From Salminus brasiliensis (lineage: Eukaryota > Chordata > Actinopteri > Characiformes > Bryconidae), in assembly GCF_030463535.1 (NCBI RefSeq), contig NC_132894.1, forward strand, positions 11,085,933 through 11,149,932: a DNA stretch of 64,000 bases, written 5' to 3'. Below are positions 54,881-64,000 of the stretch, in pieces (position 1 is the first letter of the stretch; each line of letters begins with the position of its first letter). The notes beneath the pieces are model-generated. The model was not told the origin of the DNA. It saw only the letters and a list, made by a program, of their open reading frames with translations, and did not search any database. Both the position numbers and the translations under genes were made by a program.

Positions 54881-57604
54881 TGTATGCACAATATTGCATT
54901 ACATATAATGAAGTTTGAGGAATTCATATTTTGAGAATTTAGCTGTGTGAAAGTGCTTAATTATATCTCTTTTACAAAGTCAGCAAGCACATTACACTTG
55001 ATTCAAAATGCACTTTAATCAAATACAGCGTAGCAAAGATCCATATGTGGACTAGAGTGAGTATGTTCACTGTGATGGCTAAGGGAAAAAGTACAATGTA
55101 TTGACTGAAAGTCTGATATGATGTTCATAGTATTACTGCAGATTGAAATGAAGGGAGGGGTGGCAGAAAAAAAACACGTGGTCTTACATCAGTGTGCTGC
55201 CGTTCCCGTAAGACTGCATCGGCATGCTTTTCATATATGAATGTAAAAGGATCACCACAGTCTTAAATACCACAGCATTTCAAGGCTGGATGCTGGAGTA
55301 AGGTGTGATTTCTAGTTTCTGTTTGTGTTCTGTATCATTTCAGTTGTATGACGTGAATCAGTTTGTAATGAAGAAGCACATTATATGGTACTATATGTGT
55401 ATTAGAACTAGGTGTCATTAAACAAACTATGATTTGTGTCCATGAAATGTAAACTATTGTGTAAACTGTCAGCTCAGGACTTTTCTAGGACAACCACTTA
55501 TTAGCTCGTCTGCCTTTTTGTCATGAGCCATGAAGGCATGACTCAGGAGGAATCTGGGTATACTGAGGCAAAGAAAATGTGCATTTTTTTAATGAGTGAA
55601 ATTGAGTTTCCTTATTCTGTTCATCTTCTCTCTCCCACAAGATAATTGTTGGAGGTACTGTAGATTATTACTTTGCAAATCAGTAGCTGGGTTTTCATCT
55701 AAAGGATTTTTACAAAGAGCGTTTTAGAATTTGCCATGGTAGGCAATGGAAATGTCCATTTCGACAAGACTTTCTTCCCTTCAATTTTACCAGCTAGATG
55801 CTGCCACTTACGCCCTTGCAGAGAGAGGTCCAGAAAAGACTGCAGCAGCTCCGAAACACTAGGTGTATCCTGACCAGTAGATTAGGGAGACGTCAGGGAA
55901 ACCTACAGTACAGGAATTAAAACATACATGAATTTACATGAAAACATGTAAAACACAACACAACTAAATTATACATGTTTTTGAAGGAAATGACACTATG
56001 TTAAGCTTTTTTTGGTCAGTTTGATTTATGCTACCTGCCATCAGTAGCCGGGTGAGAGCTTGCCGAAGAGAGTTGGGTACCCGACGCTTTCCTCTGATCA
56101 CATTAGTTGCCTGGTGACGTTGCATTGGCAGCAGTTCGAAAAGAAGCGGTGGCTGGTTGCACATGTTTCAGTCCTCAACTTCCAAGTTTTGGAAGCTTTA
56201 CCAGTGATTCAGCAAAAGTACAAATGAGTAACTGGCTAACTGACTATTTAAAATTGTATAAAAATTACAACAATAAAAGCTGGAAAAAATGAACTTTTTG
56301 CTACTGACATGGAGCAATACAATTAATGATTTATTATTTAAATCTCAGTTTTGGTCACTACAATTAGTCAGAAGTCCATTTTATTTAGTAACATTTTAAC
56401 AGATCCCAATAAAGATTATATAAGTATATATAACAAACAACCGTTCATTCTTTTAATATTGTGATAAATCATCAAAATGATCAAAAATATAAAAGCTAAG
56501 ACGAATATACGATTGTCAGTCGTATGCCTCTTTAAATTGTATTGATATTTGCCACACAATTGTCAATTTATAATAGCATTAATGCTAAAATCCTTCCATT
56601 ATGCCAATCTCCACTAGTTCAGTTTCTGAAAGCACATCTAAACCATGTCCTTAGTGTAATTTCAAGTTGATTTTTTTTTTTTTAAAGATGAAAATTTGCA
56701 AGTACAAATGAGCATGCTAAGGGAATCAGATGGGGTTTTGTTGTGTGTGTGTGCTGTAAGCGCAACTGACCCCAGACATTTCTGTTAAACCTCAGGCACT
56801 TACACAGAATATGCTGACAGTAAAAAAGTAAACTTTTTTCCTATGAATTAAAATTCACCTCATCTCAGGCTTTCTAATTCCTAATCCTTCCTCAGATAAC
56901 CTGGCATAGTATGAGAGTAATGTTACAAATGCTTTAAGCATTAGGAATGTACTTAAAACTCCCATATGTTACAAGTGTTTTTCATTTTTATTAATGTATT
57001 AGTGCAGTGTTATTGTGTTTATAGTTAAAATAAAAAAAAAAACATAGGTGTCTGGACTCGGCATGTTATATAAAATCTCATTTCTGCTTTGCTTTGGTGT
57101 GTGTCATGTTTAAAATGATTGTGAAGGAGATCTGCTATGCTTGTTAATTGTCCTACGATGCTGAATGTATTGCCTCTTGGTAGCACTTTTATGGCTCTTT
57201 CCCATTCTTCCTGCTCACTTTGCATATGTGGGGTCATTTTTACACCTTTTCACCCAGGTAATATATTGTACCAATACATTGTGTCTTGAATAAAAAAGAA
57301 TATTATACAATGGATATATCTGTGCCTTACTGCTCACCTCTATTTGTGTTTCCAGTTACATTTTAATAGAAGGAGAATAGAGTAAATTTTAACTGATTCG
57401 TACTAGTAAACATAAAGCATTATATTCTTACATGTTACAATTTATGTAAAAATCAGGATTTCGCTTCCTTATGTGTATTTTACAGTGCCTATAGTTTTAT
57501 CTTTCTTTTCTTGTATTTTACTTTTTTTCTTGTTTGTTTATTTGCCCAAAACAAATTGCTTAATTTTTACATCCCAATTTTCATGCTTTTTTTAGCTTTT
57601 AAGA

Positions 57605-58145
57605 ATGATGCCCACTTATCCGGCCTGACCTGTTGGAAAATTGAACGATGGGCTCTCCTGTACCTGTGCCAGACCAGCTAACATCCGCCAGACTGACCAT
57701 CAGGTTCCCATGCCTCTTGTGTCAGACGAGCTGCCCACCCTCCTGCCACTACTACCTGCCTAATGACTATGATAAAAATTTACATGGACTCTTAACTATC
57801 TGCCACTATTATTATTACTACAATTAACCATCACCACTCTCATTAATCTTATTAGTTATATTATGTTAGATTATCATGATTATGTTTCACACATGATCAG
57901 TAGAACAGTCTCACATGGTGGTACAGTGATTTTGATCAATAACCCATTAATAGTTCTGACCAGAGGAGGATGGGTCTCCCTTGTTAGTCTTGGTTCCTCC
58001 TGAGGTTTCTTCCTCCAGTTTGAGGGAGTTTTTCCTTGCCTAGCTTTTGGCTTCCTCACTGGTTTTTAATGACTTACTGATTAGTGATTCCAAAAAGCTG
58101 CTAGTTGTAAAAAAAAGTGCTATACAAATACATCTGATTTCATTC
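57605..58145 (+). repeat. Interspersed repeat with LINE-type tail
   Basis: CCAGAGGAGGATGGGTCTCC, then CTTGGTTCCTCCTGAGGTTT and GGGAGTTTTTCCTTGCC, ends with AAAAGTGCTATACAAATACA. This string of blocks is very common in fish genomes. No frame. Confidence 0.7.
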
Positions 58146-58179
58146 TAAATTACCTCTGTTTTAATTGGTGGTTTTAAGT

Positions 58180-58490
58180 GGTGGCTCAGCGGTAAGAACG
58201 CCGGGCTATCGATAACAGGGTTGTGGGTTCGATTCCCGGGCTTGGGAAGCTGCCACTGTTGGGCCCTTGAGCAAGGCCCTTTACCCTGTCTGCTCCCCGG
58301 GCGTTGGAGTTGGCTGCCCACCGCTCTGTGTGTGTGTGTGTGTGTACGTGTGTGTACTCAGTGCCCCTAGTTCACTAGTTTGTGTGTGTGTGTGTGTGTG
58401 TGTGTTCACTACCACAGATGGGTTAAATGCGGAGGACACACTGTACTGTACAGTGACACATACGTGCACCTTTACCTTCTTTATCGTGCC
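58180..58490 (+). repeat. tRNA-derived SINE
   Basis: The head GTGGCTCAGCGGTAAGAACG resembles an A box, and GTGGGTTCGATTCCCGGGC contains a B box. TTGAGCAAGGCCCTTTACCC and two internal (GT)n runs (about 58327-58345 and 58380-58406) follow, then GGTTAAATGCGGAGGACACA. Not a working tRNA gene. Confidence 0.8.
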
Positions 58491-58639
58491 TCATTCAATA
58501 AGCTGCCCATGCTGAAACACTCCTTGTAACTTCAGCATGGTTTACACACTAAATCCTAGGTCCTGTTCTGATAAAGTGCTTTGGATTTTGGCATGGTTTT
58601 ACACAGAAAGCCATGCCTATAAATATTTGTTACAAGGTG

Positions 58640-58813
58640 CACCGGAGCGCTAATCGTCCGTGAACGATTTGCTGTGGTTTTTTATGAAGGACCGACAATC
58701 CTCACCGAAGGACTCCAACTCCCACAATCCTCCGCGCGGCGGCGGCGACGCGGCGGCGCCACGTACGTCTGGCGCAAAAAAAGAGAGAGGTCTGTTTTGG
58801 AGAAGAACGGAAG
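58640..58813 (+). promoter_or_regulatory. crtc1 core promoter with ZNF143-like site
   Basis: Steep rise in CpG just upstream of the ATG. ACTCCAACTCCCACAATCC at 58712-58730, followed by TCCGCG, resembles the ZNF143/SBS composite consensus (ACTACAATTCCCAGCATGC type). No TATA box at a typical distance. Factor binding is inferred from sequence only. Confidence 0.5.
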
Positions 58814-61800
58814 ATGGCGACCTCAAACAATCCGCGAAAATTCAGCGAGAAGATTGCCCTGCACAACCAGAAGCAGGCAGAGGAGACCGCGGCGTTTGAA
58901 GAAGTCATGAAAGACCTGAGCATTACTCGGGCGGCGCGGGTACGTGTCGGGTTTTTCATTTTCTTCACGGTGTTTTCAGTGAGGAGGAGGAGGAGGAGGA
59001 GGAGTGGTGTTGTGGTGGTGGTGGTGGTGGTGGTGGTGGTGTTGGTGTTGAGGTGGGTGAGTGAGTGGGGGGGCGGCGTTAGCCGAGTGGCTAAAGCTTT
59101 AAGCGGAACACACACGACTCAACGACCTTCCCGTCGACTGGCATTCCCTATAAAATCATGTCGACACAGAAAGCGGACGAGAGGCGCTTGTTTCGGGGCA
59201 TTAGTGAGAGCAGCGGGGCGAGAGAGCCACAGAAACGATGCGGATGCGGAGAAGCCAGGCTGTTCGACAGAAAAAACGGGCAGCCTGCCTACAGATGTTC
59301 TGCACATCTGCAAGGAGCCTGCTGGCTCGCTTTATAGTTCGTGTTACTCTTAATTTCATACGTTTCAAAATGTCCCACATTGTCACTCACCCTGTCGTTT
59401 TAATCCACTCATGTTTGTGCTGAGATTCTTATAATAGACCTGAAGTGATTTTTCAGGTTGTAGTTATAAGTGAAATGGACTGCCATCTCCTTCTTGCCTG
59501 GCAAGGCCGGGGTATTACTCTGCCCACTCTCTTCTTCAACTTTGCCAGAATCCTGACATGCTTTCCCTCTGAGTTGATTCGTGCTCACCATAGCGAGGGA
59601 TCTGTACCACAGCCAAAGCCTTCACAGGAGTCTGATTGGCCCTAATTTTAATCCCACAACTTCATAGATAAGCAATGCTCCACTGATCTGCTTTTCCCGT
59701 CGAGCATCAGTTTCTTTTGTTTTTGAATGTTTTCCCCTTTATGATACTTCAGTTAAGTTTCACTCACTCATGCCTTCATGCTGTCATTCACTCTGTCACT
59801 CATCCATGCACTTTTATTTTGCACAGCTGCAGTTGCAGAAGACCCAGTATTTGCAACTAGGCCAGAATCGTGGTCAGTGCTATGGAGGTTCACTGCCCAA
59901 TGTCAATCAGATTGGAAATAGCAACATTGACCTGCCTTTTCAGGTGAGCCCTTAGAAACTATATCGGTTGAAAAAGTCTTTTTGTTTGTCACTGTTTTGG
60001 TGGATTCTGCCCCATTCAGTTCACCCACTATTAACTGCAGGTACTGTGAGTGAGTTTTCTTTAACCCGTGCAATTCAATTTACATTTAACATAACCTAGT
60101 TATTTTTAGCTGCGTTTTAAGTGCAATATCTGTTTTCTAAACAATTGTCTGTGACATTCTGCATAGTCTTGACAATCTGAGACTTGTATGTAATGTAATC
60201 TGGGGAAAATCTGTACATCAGTGTAAGATGAGGCAAATAATGCTATAAGACATACACTTTTATACATACACATATTTTAAACATGTACCCCCTTGTGTTG
60301 CTCCCCTGTCAAACATAGGGTTTATTGCCGTGTGCATTTTTCATCTGTTACCTCTTATGGCAGCAATCCATTTTAAAAAGGCATTTTAACAGTTGCACAC
60401 CATATAGTTCACCTCAAAGCGCCGTCCTCAGATAATACCATGCAGCAGGGTGTGAGAAATTTAATTGCTTCCCACCTTAAGTCTTAGCAGACAAAGGATC
60501 CGTGCATCGTTATTGTTGAGAAGTGGGGGTGCCATCACTGCCTTTGTCATTGCTTTTCATTTATGAGACATTAGCAAGACTACAGACGGAACAATCTGAT
60601 GGTTTCATTGCTTTTATGCTTGCATATTTCCAGTCCATCTCTGATTAAAAGGCTGCACTATATTTTTATTTCTCTAGCTATGCCTCACCATTTATGTGGA
60701 AGTAGAAATAATGGATGCATGTTTTTAGGTTTAAAGAGTCCATGGCTGGGACGTGTCTTAAACCTATGAGATTTCTTTTCAGACCACAGTTTTGGATACC
60801 AGTCGAACGACCCGGCACCATGGCTTGGTTGACCGTGTGTATCGTGACCGGAACCGTATCACATCTCCGCATCGTAGGCCTCTGTCTGTGGACAAACATG
60901 GGCGTCAGATATCCTTTTCTTATTAATGGTGTTTTTGAACTGGTTGAACTTCAGCTAATTTTAAACCACAGTCTTAGACAGCAGAAGTGTTCCTCCCCCA
61001 GCACTTTTGTTAAATGCTGAAAGAAGGGGATTGCTTAGTTCCTTTTTTGTATACACATATTTGAAAACAAGAACAAGCATTTAGTGATAGAAATCTTACT
61101 TAAAAGTTATAGTATATGTCAGAAATAATCATGCCCCCTGTGCAACATATTCACACCTAAAACAAAAGAAATGGCCACAAAATAACATTAAATATGTAAT
61201 GCATAACTAGGAATGTGACCATTGCCAACTGAATTTACTGTCTGAATTAAGCCCAGTGAAGATTTGGTGTTGTAATTTCAGTTTCTCAGGTGGGTAATAT
61301 TCGATTTGAAGTAGTAAGTTGAACACAACAGTAAAAAAAAACGATATTAAATAATAGGATTACATTGTGTGATTACAATATTAAAGCAATATTAGTGAAT
61401 CATCACAAAAGTGGTGCCTAGAGAGACTAGTGGTGGTTATTGTGCATATCAGTATTGGGGACAATGATGATTGAAGCATATAATAGCAAATGGAATTGCT
61501 TTACTGTAAGACTGATCAACATTGTTGATCACGCACTTTCCCAAGGATGCCCCCTCCTGGAATTGCTTGTTGAGGGCTCAAAAGCATCAATTCTATGCTG
61601 GTGTTTTCTCCCTTTTTATGCCTTATTAGATGGTAGACGTCCATAGCCATCACATGTGGCTTTCATTACTGATGCTGGTTATAATAAACATCATAATAAA
61701 AGCGTGTCCACCTTCAGGAGCAGTTGAATATAGTAACACTTTACTGCACATATTGTAAGTTTAATGGTTAAATATCAGTGTGCGACTATGCCCATATATA

Positions 61801-63990
61801 AATAACGTACGCCAGGCCAGACTTTCAGATGTTTGAAACAAATGAGACCTTGTCCTTAACACAGTTACATTGACAGCTGCCCCTATGGCTCAGTGTATCT
61901 GTCACCTCCCCCTGACACCAGCTGGAGGAGGTAAGGCAATGTTTGCCATTGGGAATTGAAAACTTTGTTCCAAGTTGACGTGTGTAGCTTTTCCTACAGC
62001 ACACTTTCACCGACCTCATGCGTCTGTTCCAGGACTAATTCTGACTCAGCCTTACATCAGAGTGCCATGAATCCTGCTCCGCCAGACACTTTTGTTGGAG
62101 GTTCCCAAGAGCTGCAGCCAAAACGAGGTAACATGATTAAGCTTTTTTTACTGTTTGTATTGGCCAGTTCAAATAAAATAAACTCTGTTATGACTTTCTA
62201 TTTTTTTTCTGTTTCTAGTTTTATTGCTCACGCCCCCAGATACAGAGGAGCCTGAAACTGAAATGGAGAAAGATGATCAGAAGGCATCATTGCGTCCTAA
62301 ATCCCATGATGTTCCAGGGATTAAGTGAGTAAAGTTGTTTCTCGGTTATATATAATTCTGCTGATAATTTTGCTGCCACACTAGAAGTGTGCAGGTCACA
62401 GGCCCTATACACGATAGTTAACTTCTTGAACCCTAGACTTAGTTTTAAACTTTAAGATGATTTAACATTTACATTTAACATTTAACATTTAAGTTATTTA
62501 GCAGACACTCTCATCCAGAGCGACTTACAAAATTGCTTCACTGTTTACTCAGAAAAATACCCTTAGCTAGTTTGTATAGACTAGGATCCAAAGACACTAC
62601 TAAACACAAAAGTCAACATGTAGCCCATAAAATTAGTATCCACTGTCAATTATTCTTTATCAACTACCAAGTAATTTGTATTTTCTATGATTTACTCCGT
62701 ACCTGCCATGAAGGATTCAGAATCCACTGTCGATTATTTCATTCACTGTGGATTATGATCTTGCCGCAAATTATGATCACCCAAGTTCACCTACTTTGAG
62801 CTTCTCAAAGAGTCACATATAGTGTGTTTCCCTGCACTTAGCACAGTCCCATTTTTCATTTTTCCCAGCATATTCCCATCCCCCGATCAAGAAGTGAACA
62901 CCTCTTTGATGCCAGCCACTCACAACACAGGCGGCTCCCTGCCGGACCTCACCAACATCCAGTTCCCACCTCCCCTGCCGACACCCCTGGACCCGGATGA
63001 CCCTGTATCATTTCCCACCACCAGCACTTCCAGCAGCACGGGCAATCTCACCACCAACCTCACCCACCTGGGCATCAGTGCCGCCAGCCATGTCCCCCCC
63101 TCTCCTCCTGCACTGAGTGGCCAGACCCAGCCTGCTCCTGCCCTCACGCTTAACATCGACGCTCAGCAACAGCAGCAGCAGCCATGTCCCCAGCAGCTCT
63201 CCCCCACACTCTCTCCCACGCTCTCACCTCAGATGTCCATTTCTCAGGTAAGGTCAAAATAAAGCCCCTGTCACTCATGCATGTTTTTCCTGGAATGTAA
63301 TGGTGATTAAAATGGAGGGGGGTTAATGTGAACACAAGCCAGAGTCAGAATCCCAGTAAAGCAAATTATATGATAAGCCTGTCCAGTGCCAGGACATCTA
63401 AGGAAAAAATAATGTTTGTGTGATGATTTTTCTTTTTTTTTTTTTTTTTTTTTGCACCTTTTGTACATTTGGCTTCAGAAAACATGTGACTATATTTTGT
63501 ACATTATTGAGAAGCTGACTTTAGTTAGATTGGCTATTATACCTTTAAAAGTAATACCTATTAAACCTTTGAAGTCATATTGCTTCTAGAGCTGCTTACG
63601 TTGTTTTGTTGGAATAACCATGTGTTAAATAGAGCATTGTAGAGGGTTTGTTAATGAAAACACAACGCATCGGCAAGAAAATCAGAATTGCTACTTTATG
63701 TTTCGGGATCTGCAGCCAATCGCGATGGACAGCATGTCTCTGGAGCAGCAGCTCTCTCAGTACTCACTGCTCAGTTTGCTGAGCGACCTGCAGAAGCAGC
63801 AGCAGACCCTGCCCCAGAACATCCGCCTCATTCAGCTGCCACCGCTTACCGTTAGCTCTTCCTCCAGCACACCACAGACCTCCCTCACCACCCAGTCGCC
63901 AACGGCCACCAGCGCACCGGTCAGCTCGGTGAGTTCAACCTGCCCCATCGTCATTGAGAACAATAGCAAAGTGGCACAAAGGCTGCCGCC
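58814..63990 (+). CDS. crtc1: CREB-regulated transcription coactivator 1, 3' partial
   Basis: CRTC1 is held in the cytoplasm by 14-3-3 when phosphorylated by SIK/AMPK and enters the nucleus on Ca2+/cAMP signals to boost CREB. Exons: 58814-58939, 59827-59943, 60783-60908, 61869-61930, 62033-62127, 62219-62324, 62869-63247, 63716-63990 (end uncertain). Phases agree. The N-terminal CREB-binding domain starts [33 protein letters not shown] places Ser147 at the main SIK site (human Ser151), and [13 protein letters not shown] keeps a second regulatory Ser (204). Exon 7 has a Gln6 run and Pro/Ser-rich sequence; exon 8 begins [13 protein letters not shown]. The last exon could instead end at the strong donor TCG|GTGAGT (63928); the next candidate, CC|GTAATT, precedes an in-frame TAA. 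The C-terminal half lies beyond the window. Adjacency to klhl26 supports CRTC1 over CRTC2/3. Confidence 0.93.
58940..59826 (+). other. crtc1 intron 1
   Basis: Begins GTACGTG, then purine-rich (GAG)n and (GGT)n tracts (58981-59050). The remainder is AT-rich with no exon supported. Confidence 0.65.
58981..59050 (+). repeat. (GAG)n followed by (GGT)n trinucleotide tract
   Basis: Eight GAG/AGG-type triplets followed by about a dozen GTG/GGT triplets, ending with GTTGGTGTTG. It lies 41 bp after the exon 1 donor. Confidence 0.9.
60909..61868 (+). other. U12-type AT-AC intron of crtc1
   Basis: The exon ends CATGGGCGTCAG and the intron begins ATATCCTTTT, identical to the consensus U12 5' splice site. 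Near the 3' end TCCTTAAC (61853-61860) matches the U12 branch-point consensus, about 9 bp before the terminal AC (61867-61868). The flanking codons join as Gly-Arg-Gln-Ile-Asp-Ser-Cys-Pro-Tyr in frame, matching CRTC1. No GT donor in frame near 60909 gives the conserved protein. Confidence 0.85.
62460..62535 (-). repeat. SINE/LINE tail fragment, inverted
   Basis: TTTAGCAGACACTCTCATCC and AGAGCGACTTAC are inverse complement to the GTAAGTCGCTCT...TCTGCTAAA tail block. It lies in a crtc1 intron. Confidence 0.65.
63248..63715 (+). other. crtc1 intron 7
   Basis: AT-rich with a long T run near 63428-63453. Donor GTAAGG, acceptor CTGCAG. Nothing else recognised. Confidence 0.65.
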
Positions 63991-64000
63991 GTAATTAAAC

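Larger units (their letters stand above)
52706..57600 (+). other. klhl26 3' UTR and intergenic sequence
   Basis: No coding sequence supported. The first strong AATAAA signals on this strand are at 56272-56277 and 56408-56413, so the 3' UTR could be up to about 3.7 kb; the real end is unknown. It contains a compound (TG)n/(TATG)n tract and a repeat remnant at about 54230-54880. Confidence 0.5.

Noticed and set aside
58190-58240. Possible tRNA gene (A box and B box present)
   Set aside because: The downstream body and tail are those of a SINE; no complete cloverleaf or anticodon arm could be formed by eye.
63929-63990. Treating everything after the GTGAGT at 63929 as intron
   Set aside because: Not excluded, but the following 60 bases keep coding-like composition and frame, so the exon was carried to 63990 with the alternative noted.

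Overview
The window is teleost nuclear DNA. The genes are spliced with GT-AG introns (one AT-AC exception), intergenic DNA is AT-rich, and introns carry many short interspersed repeats, (CA)n/(AT)n microsatellites and small inverted-repeat DNA elements of kinds common in ray-finned fish, probably an otophysan. The species cannot be named from sequence alone. I see no phage, CRISPR, operon or other prokaryotic structure and no recognisable viral gene.

Six protein-coding genes are supported exon by exon: intron phases agree at every internal junction and motifs are intact. (1) pde4c, + strand, in-window exons 2002-15494, a cAMP phosphodiesterase whose 5' first exon(s) lie outside the window or were not recognised. 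(2) rab3a, + strand, CpG-rich promoter near 20.9-21.1 kb, coding exons 31383-35821, a synaptic-vesicle small GTPase. (3) lsm4, - strand, 42631-40792, an RNA-binding LSm subunit. (4) ddx49, - strand, 48668-43521, a 13-exon DEAD-box RNA helicase. (5) klhl26, + strand, 49418-52705, a BTB-BACK-Kelch protein divergent from ddx49 across a CpG-rich 0.75-kb gap. (6) crtc1, + strand, from 58814 past the right edge, a CREB coactivator. The set matches the PDE4C/RAB3A/LSM4/DDX49/KLHL26/CRTC1 neighbourhood of human 19p13.1, which supports the paralogue names.

The rest is introns, UTRs and repeats: about five copies of one inverted-repeat DNA transposon family, a 'GCTGGGCGATAT'-ended family (one copy with perfect 16-bp ends, one inside the rab3a 3' UTR), a 'GGTTCTTTGAGCAATGCC' family, tRNA-derived SINE-like copies with LINE-like tails, and a degenerate tandem array (period about 200 bp) in rab3a intron 1.

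Functionally, pde4c removes cAMP while CRTC1 drives CREB targets downstream of cAMP/Ca2+; the rab3a promoter has a CRE-like site. This link is suggestive only. I did not find a new multi-gene system. The most notable observations are a textbook U12-type AT-AC intron in crtc1, a probable internal promoter in pde4c, a perfect hairpin next to a full CRE and an X-box between rab3a and lsm4, and the tandem array.
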